DNA of 64,000 nucleotides, from assembly GCA_934167665.1 (NCBI GenBank), contig CAKPLN010000001.1, forward strand, positions 248,001-312,000. Reading direction: 5' to 3'. Of this stretch, positions 44,388-53,170 are shown piece after piece; within the stretch, counting starts at the first letter, position 1, and each line of letters starts with the position of its first letter. Below the pieces are notes generated by a model that saw only the letters and a program-made list of their open reading frames with translations, was not told where the DNA came from and did no database searches. Made by a program: the position numbers and the translations under genes. The DNA is from an uncultured Bacilli bacterium (GTDB lineage Bacteria; Bacillota_I; Bacilli_A; RF39; UBA660).

Positions 44388-44765
44388 TTAATCACCAGTA
44401 GAATCATCAGATTCAGTATCACCACTTCTATATTCAGAAAGAAGAGCATCTCGTTTATCTTCCAAACCATAAACAGTTTGTTTAGTCATAGCTATTTGAT
44501 CATCAAAATCAAACGCATTCTTTTTAAAGCATTCATCATTATCAGAAAGCAAATTTAAAAAACTTTCCTTTCCCTCTCCTGGTTCCATCGAATTTGCTAA
44601 AATATCACTACATCTATCCAAACTCTTCTTTAAGCTCGCAATAGACTCTTGTATAGAACCATACTTCTTTAACTTAGCATTTTCTTCTCCCAGTTTTCTC
44701 TCTATATCTTCAATTTCTTTTCTTACTAAATTTTTCTCTTTATCCTCTTTATTCTTATCTTTCAT
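44388..44765 (-). CDS. Charged coiled-coil protein (125 aa), possible type VII partner
   Basis: The 125-residue protein is almost entirely helical, with a strongly charged first half (heptad-like EDIERKLGEENAKLKKYG) and an acidic disordered end (TESDDSTGD). Size and position resemble the small helical DUF5082-like partner proteins that accompany LXG-type substrates of type VII secretion in Firmicutes. Sequence similarity is weak, so this is a contextual suggestion. It is 9 bases after the preceding gene. Confidence 0.5.
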   Translation of the reverse strand: MKDKNKEDKEKNLVRKEIEDIERKLGEENAKLKKYGSIQESIASLKKSLDRCSDILANSMEPGEGKESFLNLLSDNDECFKKNAFDFDDQIAMTKQTVYGLEDKRDALLSEYRSGDTESDDSTGD

Positions 44766-44774
44766 AATTTGCTC

Positions 44775-45308
44775 CTACATCATTGAAGTAGACGATGCTG
44801 CTGAAATAGAACTATAAATAGCCCCATCAACTCCAGCTAAACCATCCAATTTTTCTAAATAATCTTGGCACTCATCTATTATTTTCTTACTCGAAAAGTA
44901 CATATTCCAATAATTAAACAAATTCATTTCCCCACTAGTCCAACTAATAGAATCTAAATAATTAAGATTGCTTTGAGCCTGTTGCAAGTTTTTCTCATAT
45001 TCTTCTCTTAATGAATCATCTAAAACGGCAAACTTTCCCATATAATTTGACATTTGATTAGCACCACTTTTAATACTATCAACAAGTTGAGAAGCAATTG
45101 ATATTCTTCTATCTAATATTGGAATATATTGTTGCATCATATCCCTTGCCTGATCATAATTAGGACCAGTTAACTTAAGCTTAGAAGTACTAACAAAAAG
45201 CTTTATAGCAATTTTTAGTTTTCTAGCATCAGCAATATCTTCTTTTAAAGCCTTAACCATTGCTGAATTAGTAACACTATTTACCTCACTTTTAACAACC
45301 TTACTCAC
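44775..45308 (-). CDS. Helical protein heading the hydrolase operon (177 aa)
   Basis: I start at GTG 45308 (SKVVKSEVNSVT), which has GAGG ahead at proper spacing; the longer frame from 45380 runs through the promoter region. The protein is alpha-helical throughout, with three or four long helices and SWTSGEMNLF in a turn near residue 125. It may be an LXG/WXG100-like scaffold or secretion partner for the hydrolases encoded next. No catalytic motif is seen. Confidence 0.5.
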   Translation of the reverse strand: MSKVVKSEVNSVTNSAMVKALKEDIADARKLKIAIKLFVSTSKLKLTGPNYDQARDMMQQYIPILDRRISIASQLVDSIKSGANQMSNYMGKFAVLDDSLREEYEKNLQQAQSNLNYLDSISWTSGEMNLFNYWNMYFSSKKIIDECQDYLEKLDGLAGVDGAIYSSISAASSTSMM

Positions 45309-45410
45309 TTGATCATCCTCTTTATACACTATATTATTATAATTATTATAGCATACAAATAATTTTAACCGCAACTCCAATTATTCCAAAATAAAAAAGA
45401 ACCAAAGGCC

Positions 45411-45593
45411 CTATTTTCTTTCAATCAAGTTAAATAAACATATACCCATAATAACAATCATCATTAAATCGCCAATTAACTCAACATTACTTAGACTATG
45501 ATTAAAAAGGCCATATACAGTAGTCCCAATTAATATAATAAAACTTAATAAGCCAAGATAAAATGTAAATTTACTAACATTTTTTATTCTCAC
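45411..45593 (-). CDS. Small two-helix membrane protein (60 aa)
   Basis: GTG at 45593 lies 5 bases after GAGGTGG. The peptide has two hydrophobic helices (FYLGLLSFIILIGTTVYGL and LIGDLMMIVIMGICLF) and ends NLIERK. No family is recognised. It sits alone between the coiled-coil gene and the hydrolase operon. Confidence 0.45.
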   Translation of the reverse strand: MRIKNVSKFTFYLGLLSFIILIGTTVYGLFNHSLSNVELIGDLMMIVIMGICLFNLIERK

Positions 45594-45632
45594 TAATACC
45601 ACCTCAAATACATTATAACAGAAAAAGAGCCT

Positions 45633-45788
45633 TTAATATAGCTCTTTTAACTTTAACTTTTTTAAGATTAATTCCTTTTTCTTAATAGAAATTTCAAGTT
45701 TACTTATATCATCAAGCAATTCCTGATTAACCATATCTATAGCTTTAATTTCTCTATCAAGTTGTTTTATTTTTTCCTGAATACTCAT
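45633..45788 (-). CDS. 51-residue coiled-coil protein coupled to the sigma-like gene
   Basis: The ATG at 45788 follows the stop of the 770-residue gene after a single base. The peptide MSIQEKIKQLDREIKAIDMV continues with near-perfect heptads (LLDDISKLEISIKKKELILKKLK) to TAA. The end overlaps a terminator-like hairpin (AAAGAGC/GCTCTTT). The tight coupling and the coiled coil suggest it binds the C-terminal coiled-coil extension of the upstream protein. Confidence 0.6.
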   Translation of the reverse strand: MSIQEKIKQLDREIKAIDMVNQELLDDISKLEISIKKKELILKKLKLKELY

Positions 45789-45789
45789 A

Positions 45790-48102
45790 TTATTTTACCA
45801 ACTGACTGCCTTTACCATTAATCTTTTCAGATATTTGTCTGTCTAAATCACGTTCTCGTTGTAGTAAGCTGTTCTTACGTTCCAAAAGACTTAAAGCAAC
45901 GTCAAGTTTAGAACGTTTAGTTTTAATTCTCTCCTCTATTTCTTCACATTGTGAATTTAAGCTAGAAATGAAACTATCCAAAGTAGCATCATCAAACGTA
46001 GCTAAAGATGTTAAAGTATCGTCAGTAGTACCTACCTTAGAACACTTATTACCAACAACTTCTTCTTTCGGCTTAACTTCCAACTCCTCTTCGGAAGAAT
46101 CACCTAAAATCTGTTCTTCTTTACTATCATCAGTAGTAACTACTTCTTCATCAATAACAGTACTTAATGTATCTTCTTTAATATCTGTATCAATTGAATT
46201 TGTATCCATATTATCACAAATATCATTTTCAGTTGCTTGTTTATAAGTATCATCTTTACCAATACCAATGCCAAGTTTAACACATTTCTGTCTTAGTTTT
46301 AATATTACGGATCTGTTGCTTGGTAATATTTTAATACTAAAATCAGGATGTTCTAAATCATCACCATAAAGTCCATGCAATCTTCTATGATCACCCTCAG
46401 TTAAAGATGGCTCAATAAATTGACACCACTCATCTTTTGTTATACCTAATAATTCAAATATTGTTTTTCTCTCTCCACGTTTTGGCATTTTTTCTCCTCC
46501 TTTTGCCTTATCACTCATATTAGACTTAGAAACAACTCTCTCTTTTGGCTTACTATAACTAGTAGTACTTATAGTTCCTTGCGTCAAAAGTTGCTTCTTA
46601 TATTTTTGATATAACTTACCAGCAATCACACTATAATTAACTGTCTTACCATTCTTATTATAACTAATCGCTCTAAGTTCCCTCAAAACACATAATGCTA
46701 CCTCTGGTGAGGACATATATATAGCTAAATTTTCCGTATCCTTACAACGAACAATTTTCTTCAAGGCCCCTTTTTCAATTTGTCTAATTCGCTCCCTCGT
46801 AAGTCCATATTTACTACCTAACGCTTCCAATGTAGCTTTGGAATCATCACTTGCCATTCCAAATCTCAATAATAAAATATCACGTTCTCTTTTATCAAAA
46901 TTAAGACTAGACAACAGTTTTATAACATCAGCTTTCAAATTTTTTCTAAAAAAATCAGTCTCTATATTAACAGTACTATCCGGTAAAAGATTAGAAAATG
47001 TTGTATTACTATCATCATCAACCTCAAAATCTAAACTAAGCACTTCTGCTTTTTTTCTAATACCCAAAAGTCTTTTTACCATTTCAACTGAAAATCCCAC
47101 TTCAAGAGAAAGTTCTTGTACTGTTGGCTTTCGATCAAATTTTAAACTTAATTTTTGTTCAGCACTATTTAGTTTAGATAAAGTCTGATAATTATGGACA
47201 GGAATTCTAATATTTTTGCCAGTATTTTCAATTGCTCTCACAACAGATTGTCTAATCCACCATACAGCATACGTCGTAAAAACTGTTTTCCTTTGAAGAT
47301 CAAATTTATCAATCGCATTATATAAACCAAATGTTCCTTCAGAAAACAAATCTTCTAAATCTAAACCTAAATTTTGATATTTCTTAACAACGCTAAGAAC
47401 CAAACGAAGATTTGAATTAATAAATAGATCTCTGCTTTTTAAATTACCATTTTGAGCTTCTCTTATTAATTGTCTTTGTCTATCAACATCATCAATTACC
47501 GGAAAGTCATTAATCATCCTTAAAATAGCCTTAAGGCCAGTTGGAGCATCACCAGAGTAAGAAGCATCATCACTAACCGCAGCAATTTTAATATTGTTTG
47601 CTTCACAGTAAGATTGAAGGAATCCACTAGTAACAACTCCAAATCTATCAAAATCACCATTAGTAATCGCTTTCTCATTCTTTTTAAAAACAACTTCAAC
47701 AGCTTGATTCAACTCTGGAATATTTTGCATAAACATTGCCAACATATCAAAACTATAGTCAATCTTAAGTATTGAAAAAAAGTCATCAAATTTATCAATC
47801 CCAGCCTTAATATCTCCATACTTTGAATTTTTCGGTAAGATTATCCTAACATAATTAGAAACTACTGTATAATCACCGCTTTTAATTTTTTCACGCACTA
47901 AATTATTTAATTCACCTATAATTACCTTTTTATAGTAACTATTTAATTCTATACTCCCATCACTCGGATTTTCTTTTATAATTTTTTTAATCAAGTCAAC
48001 AAAATCATCATTGTTAAGTCCTACAAATCTATAACCAAATCTTATTTTCTTAACCAAAGGAAGAATTTCACTATAAATATCATCAACATCACTATAATCC
48101 AT
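45790..48102 (-). CDS. Sigma-70 family protein with long N- and C-terminal extensions (770 aa)
   Basis: The central part is a group-2/3-like sigma factor: region 2 at about residues 229-300 (LRLVLSVVKKYQNLGLDLEDLFSEG, then TTYAVWWIRQSVVRAIENTGKNIRIPVH), a region 3 helix pair, and region 4 HTH at about 395-452 (ERDILLLRFGM, then YGLTRERIRQIEKGALKKI). It is preceded by 195 residues of unknown helical sequence. It is followed by over 300 residues with a basic linker, an acidic stretch and a terminal coiled coil. That is far longer than typical sigma factors. Confidence 0.8.
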   Translation of the reverse strand: MDYSDVDDIYSEILPLVKKIRFGYRFVGLNNDDFVDLIKKIIKENPSDGSIELNSYYKKVIIGELNNLVREKIKSGDYTVVSNYVRIILPKNSKYGDIKAGIDKFDDFFSILKIDYSFDMLAMFMQNIPELNQAVEVVFKKNEKAITNGDFDRFGVVTSGFLQSYCEANNIKIAAVSDDASYSGDAPTGLKAILRMINDFPVIDDVDRQRQLIREAQNGNLKSRDLFINSNLRLVLSVVKKYQNLGLDLEDLFSEGTFGLYNAIDKFDLQRKTVFTTYAVWWIRQSVVRAIENTGKNIRIPVHNYQTLSKLNSAEQKLSLKFDRKPTVQELSLEVGFSVEMVKRLLGIRKKAEVLSLDFEVDDDSNTTFSNLLPDSTVNIETDFFRKNLKADVIKLLSSLNFDKRERDILLLRFGMASDDSKATLEALGSKYGLTRERIRQIEKGALKKIVRCKDTENLAIYMSSPEVALCVLRELRAISYNKNGKTVNYSVIAGKLYQKYKKQLLTQGTISTTSYSKPKERVVSKSNMSDKAKGGEKMPKRGERKTIFELLGITKDEWCQFIEPSLTEGDHRRLHGLYGDDLEHPDFSIKILPSNRSVILKLRQKCVKLGIGIGKDDTYKQATENDICDNMDTNSIDTDIKEDTLSTVIDEEVVTTDDSKEEQILGDSSEEELEVKPKEEVVGNKCSKVGTTDDTLTSLATFDDATLDSFISSLNSQCEEIEERIKTKRSKLDVALSLLERKNSLLQRERDLDRQISEKINGKGSQLVK

Positions 48103-48169
48103 AGTACTCCCCCTTACTAATAAACATAAGTAATAAAGTTATACTATCAAAAATAAAAAAAAATTACAA

Positions 48170-48205
48170 TAAAAAAGCAGAATTAAGTTTAAAACGAAAT
48201 TCTGC
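48170..48205 (-). terminator. Terminator after the zinc metallopeptidase gene
   Basis: The minus strand reads GCAGAATT, a 13-base loop, AATTCTGC, then six T. Confidence 0.75.
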
Positions 48206-48215
48206 ATAAGTCTTA

Positions 48216-48902
48216 TTAATCACGATTTTTGTTAGAAGCAAGTAAGATAAGTCTAAGTATTTCAACAACAGTAGAAGCAACACTAGCAACGTATGTTAAA
48301 GCCGCTGCTTTAAGCATAGTCTTACTACCATCGTATTCTCTCTTATCAAGAATACTCATATTCTCTATTTCCTTTAAAGCTCTCTTACTAGCATCAAATT
48401 CTACTGGTAAAGTAACAAGTTGAAATGCCAAAATGACAATTTCAGTAATAATACCAATCCATATTAAATTTGCATAACTAAAAATCAAGCCAAACAGAAT
48501 AGCAAAATAACCAAGTCTTGATGAAAAATTAACAACAGGAACTAAACTACTTCTAATTCGCATAAAGGTATAACCATCTTTATCTTGAATAGCATGCCCA
48601 CATTCATGACAAGCAACGCTAACTCCTGCAACACTTGCTCCATTATAAATATCACTAGATAAATTAACAGTCTTATTTCTTGGATCATAGTGATCTGTCA
48701 AAGTTCCTCTTACCATTTGTACCTTAACATCACTCAAACCATTCTTATCAAGTACCATTCTTGCTGCCTCAGCTCCCGTAATTCCCTTAGCATTTTTCTT
48801 TCTTTTATACTTAGCATAAGAAGAATTAACATATATTTGAGCAATCATTGTAATAATAAATGCTAAAATTGTTAACAAGTAACTTATTATATAATAATCC
48901 AT
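48216..48902 (-). CDS. Zinc metallopeptidase, YugP family
   Basis: The 228-residue membrane peptidase has an N-terminal helix, the zinc motif VACHECGHAIQD (HExxH-like, residues about 97-108), and two or three C-terminal helices. ITGAEAARMVLDKNGLSDV and HYDPRNKTVNLS are family-typical of the YugP/neutral zinc metallopeptidase group (DUF2268-like). Its substrate is unknown. It is a single transcription unit. Confidence 0.88.
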   Translation of the reverse strand: MDYYIISYLLTILAFIITMIAQIYVNSSYAKYKRKKNAKGITGAEAARMVLDKNGLSDVKVQMVRGTLTDHYDPRNKTVNLSSDIYNGASVAGVSVACHECGHAIQDKDGYTFMRIRSSLVPVVNFSSRLGYFAILFGLIFSYANLIWIGIITEIVILAFQLVTLPVEFDASKRALKEIENMSILDKREYDGSKTMLKAAALTYVASVASTVVEILRLILLASNKNRD

Positions 48903-49012
48903 ATTTTATCCCTACTTTCTTAATTCAGATAGTAAATAAATACTATCATTACATAAAATATTATATCCTATCCCTAAAAATAATACAAACAAAAGTATTG
49001 AATAAATATTGC

Positions 49013-49591
49013 CTAATCAACTAAAACTATTTTTTCTTTTACGTATTTAGCAATCTTATTTATATTTCTCTTAAAAATTATCATTTCAATACTATCCGCA
49101 ACAGCATAAATAATCATTATTAGTCCAAATGAAGAAGTTATTACTTCTGATGACTCTATTGGATTAACTATAAATATAACGCCACAAAGTACAGATAAAA
49201 TTGTAACTAAAAGTGATAATACCCAAAGTCCAATATTATCTCCACGTAAGCCAGCACTAAATTTAAATTTAATAATACTACTTACAATAAACCAAATACC
49301 AAGTACTACAGGTAATAAAACAGCTAAAGTACTAGGATGAGCAATTATTATAAAACCAAGAATTAGTAACAAAACTCCTAATAATCCAGATTCTATATAA
49401 AATAAGTTGTTCATAGTTCTAATATCTAAAACAATAAGATAAATACCTACAACTGCTAAAACTAAAGCCGTAGTATAAGAGAAAACACTCAATGTTGTTT
49501 TAGGAAAAAGTAAAATTACCCCACCAAGTAAAACAAATAAAATAGATGTAAAAATAGATAAATTAATATACTTATTAATCTTTTTGATCAT
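49013..49591 (-). CDS. DUF308 (HdeD-type) membrane protein
   Basis: The 192-residue protein has six evenly spaced transmembrane helices in the pattern of HdeD/DUF308 proteins (GVILLFPKTTLSVFSYTTALVLAVVGIYLI with a short loop, repeated). Members are implicated in acid or envelope stress. An AGGAG ribosome site precedes the start. It is divergent from a TetR-type regulator 266 bases away, so it is a likely target of that regulator. Confidence 0.8.
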   Translation of the reverse strand: MIKKINKYINLSIFTSILFVLLGGVILLFPKTTLSVFSYTTALVLAVVGIYLIVLDIRTMNNLFYIESGLLGVLLLILGFIIIAHPSTLAVLLPVVLGIWFIVSSIIKFKFSAGLRGDNIGLWVLSLLVTILSVLCGVIFIVNPIESSEVITSSFGLIMIIYAVADSIEMIIFKRNINKIAKYVKEKIVLVD

Positions 49592-49857
49592 ATAATCTCC
49601 TCCAATAATATTAATATTTTAATAAATTTAAGTTAAATTAACTAAATCACCCCCACACATATTAATTGTTATTAACTAAAATTAAAACATAATTACTAAT
49701 AATTATCTACTATCTACACTAGATAAGAAAAGTATATTTAATTTTTATAAAAAAGTATAGTATTTTTTTATACATTTTGTCTAATTTTATACATTGTTAA
49801 GTTTTTTGTCTAATTTCGTGTTACACTATAACTATATTTACATAAAGAGGTAATAAT
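49592..49857. promoter_or_regulatory. Divergent control region between DUF308 gene and TetR regulator
   Basis: The 266 AT-rich bases hold both promoters. Near the regulator, the motif TTTTGTCTAATTT occurs twice (around 49785-49797 and 49803-49817). Such a direct repeat is a plausible regulator-binding site. No coding sequence is seen. Confidence 0.4.
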
Positions 49858-50430
49858 ATGAAAGTAAAAGTAGCTAATGTAGCATCCCAAAGAACCCGTA
49901 TTAAAATAAAAGAAGCCTATGCCAAACTAACTAAAGAAAAAAAATCAATATCTTGTATAACAGTAAAAGAGCTTGTAGAAAAAGCCGGTATAACTAGAGG
50001 AACATTCTACACTCATTACAGTAATATTTATGATGTTGCTAAAGATTTTCAAGATGAAATAATAGATATTCTTTTTAAAGACGTTGATAAAATTGACTCT
50101 CTAGATAGTTTAAAATCATACTTAGAAATGATATTTAATCATCTAAAAAATAATGAAGAATTATATAAAATGATGTTAGCATCAGATGATCCCTTAATTT
50201 TCATGTATAAATTAGGTAAAATAATGAACAAACACTTAACAGAGTTTTTAACTAGTCAAAACATCAAAACTCATTCTTTAGACGTAAATTTCTTCACAAC
50301 AGGAACAATTTGTTTATTTATAAAATATTTTAGAGACGAATTAGATGTTAGCCTTGAAGAATTATATATTTATATAATAGAAGTTGTAAAAAAACTATTT
50401 AACTTAAAAGAGCCAACTAGCAAAATATAG
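49858..50430 (+). CDS. TetR family transcriptional regulator
   Basis: The 190-residue protein has an N-terminal TetR HTH (RTRIKIKEAYAKLTKE, then TVKELVEKAGITRGTFYTHYSN, residues about 10-60) and a variable helical ligand domain (TetR_C-type) behind it. An AGAGGTAA ribosome site precedes the start. It is divergently arranged with the DUF308 membrane gene, the usual way TetR proteins control a neighbour. The ligand is unknown. Confidence 0.88.
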   Translation: MKVKVANVASQRTRIKIKEAYAKLTKEKKSISCITVKELVEKAGITRGTFYTHYSNIYDVAKDFQDEIIDILFKDVDKIDSLDSLKSYLEMIFNHLKNNEELYKMMLASDDPLIFMYKLGKIMNKHLTEFLTSQNIKTHSLDVNFFTTGTICLFIKYFRDELDVSLEELYIYIIEVVKKLFNLKEPTSKI

Positions 50431-50456
50431 TCTATTATCAATAAAATTTCAGTAAA

Positions 50457-50490
50457 AAAAATCATTACCCTACAGTAATGATTTTATAAT
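50457..50490. terminator. Terminator after the TetR gene
   Basis: AAAATCATTAC and GTAATGATTTT form an 11-bp stem with a short loop, flanked by A and T runs, just before the tRNA-Arg fragment. Confidence 0.75.
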
Positions 50491-50500
50491 GTCAAAATAG

Positions 50501-50545
50501 TGGCGTCTCCGGGCAGATTCGAACTGCCGACCTATCGCTTAGGAG
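50501..50545 (-). repeat. 3' half of tRNA-Arg(CCT): candidate attachment-site remnant
   Basis: The minus strand carries anticodon loop CTCCTAA (anticodon CCT), 3' stem GCGAT, T arm GGCAG-TTCGAAT-CTGCC, acceptor strand CGGAGAC, G and CCA. The 5' half beyond 50545 does not pair: the anticodon stem would have three mismatches, and no D arm forms, although GTGTCTG at 50565-50571 could pair imperfectly. It is the kind of tRNA 3' remnant left when a tyrosine recombinase inserts an element. An intact tRNA-Arg should lie beyond the other end of the element. Confidence 0.7.
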
Positions 50546-50578
50546 GGGTATGCTCGACTTCCACCAGACACCAATAGT

Positions 50579-50687
50579 TTATTTCTTGAAACCCTTGATA
50601 ATAAAGGGTTTTATAATGATAATCTAATTTTTTATTAAACTCGATAATATCATAGGTGCCGTAATTTGGTGCCATGATGTATTATTT
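50579..50687. other. Short region between att remnant and integrase
   Basis: It contains an AAACCCTT/AAGGGTTT hairpin (about 50588-50612) suitable as the integrase terminator and a direct repeat GGTGCC-N7-GGTGCC (50655-50673). Such repeats next to an integrase gene may be arm-type recombinase or excisionase sites. Confidence 0.4.
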
Positions 50688-51833
50688 TTATACCATTTCT
50701 ATGTTTTTCATCATCTCATCAAACCTATCTGCACAAGCATTTTTACTCTCTTCAAAGGCATGAGTATATATTTCCATTGTTATAGATGTATCAGAATGAC
50801 CTAATCTTTTACTTACGGTCTTTGGGTCTACACCACTATTTATTAATAAACTTGCACAAGTATGTCTTAATTCATGAAAGCATATGGGGTCCAAGTTATA
50901 CTTTCTTACTATTTTTCTTAAGGCATGGTCACAAGTGCTTGGGTGCATATAACCACCATCAGTTGCAGTAAAAATTCTGTTGTCTTTACTAGTCCATTGT
51001 TTTTTATAGACTTTCTTATATGCTTCTTGCCATTCTTTATACTCTTTCACTAAATTAATTGTTGATTCACTTAACTTTATTGTTCTAATAGATGATTCTG
51101 TTTTTGCTCTCTTCTCATCAACTATTCCTTCAACAACTTTAAGTGATTTTGTTATACTCATCATTCTTGTTTCCAAATCTATATCAGACCATCTCAAAGC
51201 ACACAATTCACTTCTTCTTGCCCCACTATCTAATGCAAGTACCACTAATAGTTTATATTTAAGTGGTTCATTTTCAAGAACATCTAATAATTTTTTAACT
51301 TGACCAACATCATAAAAGTTTTTTTCTTTATGTTCTCTTTTTGGCTTTGTTGCTTTTGAATTTGGATTCTTATCCATTATTTCCCATCTGATTGCTTGAT
51401 TAAACATTACATTTACAACTTTATATAAATTATAACTTGAATGATATCCTAACTCTTGACCATTTTTACCTGTCCTAAGTTTTTGATACATACTATCTAA
51501 GACAAATGGGGTAATGTCTTTCAATTTCTTATTACCTATAATTGGAAGTATTCTTTTAAGTGATTTTTTATATCCATGAGTTGTCACAAATGAGATATTT
51601 GGTTTGCAATATTTTTCAATAAATATCTCTGACAAATCTTTAAAAGTGAGGTCACTAATCTTTTTAGATTCACCCATGTGATAAAATTCTGTCTTAAGTT
51701 CTGCTTCCTTTTTAATTGCCTCTGATTTGGTACCAGTAAAATTAATTGTTTTTCTTTTACGATTTCCTAAAATATCATATCCGAGTTCAATAGTTATTTT
51801 GTATTTGTTTACATCAATTTTTTTAACTGCCAT
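50688..51833 (-). CDS. int: Tyrosine recombinase/integrase of the integrated element
   Basis: The 381-residue Tn916/phage-type integrase has an N-terminal arm-binding domain (KYKITIELGYDILGNRKRKTINFTG), a SAM-like core-binding domain (residues about 60-155), and the catalytic domain with Arg (DSGARRSELCALRW), FHELRHTCASLL, LGHSDTSITM and the nucleophile in IYTHAFEE. ATG 51833 follows AAAGGAGAA. It lies beside the tRNA-Arg remnant, the usual place for an element integrase. All catalytic residues are present. Confidence 0.93.
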   Translation of the reverse strand: MAVKKIDVNKYKITIELGYDILGNRKRKTINFTGTKSEAIKKEAELKTEFYHMGESKKISDLTFKDLSEIFIEKYCKPNISFVTTHGYKKSLKRILPIIGNKKLKDITPFVLDSMYQKLRTGKNGQELGYHSSYNLYKVVNVMFNQAIRWEIMDKNPNSKATKPKREHKEKNFYDVGQVKKLLDVLENEPLKYKLLVVLALDSGARRSELCALRWSDIDLETRMMSITKSLKVVEGIVDEKRAKTESSIRTIKLSESTINLVKEYKEWQEAYKKVYKKQWTSKDNRIFTATDGGYMHPSTCDHALRKIVRKYNLDPICFHELRHTCASLLINSGVDPKTVSKRLGHSDTSITMEIYTHAFEESKNACADRFDEMMKNIEMV

Positions 51834-51915
51834 AAGTTCTCCTTTCATACAACTTACGGAAACAAACACATAGTAAACTATCTATGTATATTATACCACA
51901 AAACCATTGATATTA

Positions 51916-52113
51916 CTAGAAGAAAAGGACCTTTTCCCTTTCTTCTTGTCTATGTGATTCAATCCATTCGTTGATTTCATTGATGTCAAATTTTAGCCGA
52001 TTTCCAAACCTATAATGAGGAATCATTTTAGCTCTGACTAATTTACGAATGTATGGAATAGAAACATCTAGGTATATGGATAATGCTTTTAAATCACACA
52101 TACTTTTAGTCAT
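51916..52113 (-). CDS. Excisionase-type HTH protein (65 aa)
   Basis: The small MerR-like helix-turn-helix protein (DLKALSIYLDVSIPYIRKLVRA, then IPHYRFGNRLKFDINEINEWIES) has the winged-helix pattern of excisionases and AlpA-like factors. ATG 52113 is 8-9 bases after AGAGGAG. It is directly upstream of the integrase on the same strand, as expected for an Xis that directs excision. Confidence 0.8.
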   Translation of the reverse strand: MTKSMCDLKALSIYLDVSIPYIRKLVRAKMIPHYRFGNRLKFDINEINEWIESHRQEEREKVLFF

Positions 52114-52309
52114 TCTAACCATCTCCTCTCTACACAATAACCTTCCCCTTTATTCTTGAAAAAATGGTTCTACTTGGTTAAATGTATATTTTCCTTCGAA
52201 AGCAAGAGTACATTTTTCTCTTGTTGCTATTACTTTACTACCAATAATATTATTTTGTCTTCTCCCTAAACAACACTTTCTTAGTAATAATATGTTCGAT
52301 TTCTGTTCG

Positions 52310-52342
52310 GTATAAAAAAAAATAAGAGGACATCTGTCCTCT
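52310..52342 (-). terminator. Terminator after the 149-aa gene
   Basis: The minus strand reads AGAGGACA-GA-TGTCCTCT followed by TATTTTTTTTT. It isolates the downstream xis-int genes from the upstream small genes. Confidence 0.88.
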
Positions 52343-52790
52343 AATAATAATTTGATTTCAAATTGCAACCTGATTCTTTTATTATTTCTTGTTTTGCTAA
52401 ATATTTCATAATGTTCTGAATATCAGTTTTAATCTCTTCAATGCTTTCTTCTGATTTATCTGTCTTATATTTATTATTCCAATATACAATCTTTTCAAAA
52501 TAATTTCTGCACTTATAATCTCTACTATCTCTCACTTCATTATGTTCATTTATAAATTTTTCTAATGCTTTAAATGAATCATCTGTGTTTTTATCAAATG
52601 AGTTATTGAAATCAATCAAAGCATTGTAAGTATAAAAAACATCACAAGTGACTCTTTCTTGAATACTAATATCACCACAATGTTTCATAAGGTTTTCATC
52701 ATAATCAAACATCTTCCACATATTACTTTGGTTATTACAAAACTGAGTACTTGTCGGAAGTCTTTTTGTTCTTGTAGTATATATAATCAT
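52341..52790 (-). CDS. Element protein of unknown function (149 aa)
   Basis: I use ATG 52790, 8 bases after GGGAGAG; the longer frame would translate the ribosome site. The 149-residue product is soluble, mostly helical, with several aromatic residues and cysteines (CNNQSNMWKMFDYDENLMKHCG). It has no family I recognise. It is in the left part of the integrated element and ends in a strong terminator. Confidence 0.55.
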   Translation of the reverse strand: MIIYTTRTKRLPTSTQFCNNQSNMWKMFDYDENLMKHCGDISIQERVTCDVFYTYNALIDFNNSFDKNTDDSFKALEKFINEHNEVRDSRDYKCRNYFEKIVYWNNKYKTDKSEESIEEIKTDIQNIMKYLAKQEIIKESGCNLKSNYY

Positions 52791-52843
52791 GACAGACACT
52801 CTCCCTTTTGAGTGCATATTATATCACATATATAAAATTATTT

Positions 52844-53170
52844 CTACTTTTTATAACCATTAGTTTTGCTTCTTCTAGTAGTCATTTTTCCATATCCCAA
52901 TTCAATACGATTAGACATTTTACAACCTGCACAATTTACTGCAATTTGTTCTTTTGGGTCATCTCTAAATAAGTTTACTATCTCTTGAAAGTTTTCTTTA
53001 AATAATTCCATAAACTCTCTTTTTTTTATTTCATGTTCTTGTTGCTGTTTAAGATATTCATCATATCCTTTTTCTGTTATAAGGTTTAAATCATATTCTA
53101 ATGATTGATTATCTTTTAATCCTAATAAATCATCTAAATCTAAATCAAAACTAATTTTATTGTTTGTCAT
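52844..53170 (-). CDS. Small acidic element protein with a Cys pair (108 aa)
   Basis: This 108-residue protein has an acidic N-terminal stretch (SFDLDLDDLLGLKD), a helical middle rich in Gln and Glu, a CAGC pair that could bind metal with nearby residues, and a basic tail (RRSKTNGYKK). Its start overlaps the end of the upstream HTH gene by 14 bases, indicating coupled translation. Function is unknown. Confidence 0.6.
   Translation of the reverse strand: MTNNKISFDLDLDDLLGLKDNQSLEYDLNLITEKGYDEYLKQQQEHEIKKREFMELFKENFQEIVNLFRDDPKEQIAVNCAGCKMSNRIELGYGKMTTRRSKTNGYKK

Noticed and set aside
50501..50571. Functional tRNA-Arg
   Set aside because: The acceptor pairs with only one mismatch if GTGTCTG is used as the 5' end, but three of five anticodon-stem pairs fail and no D arm forms, so a remnant is more likely.
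52150..52368. 72-residue minus-strand frame after the 149-residue element gene
   Set aside because: It would be translated through the strong terminator hairpin at 52325-52342 and has no ribosome site. Its last third looks protein-like, so it might be a remnant, but I do not support it as a gene.
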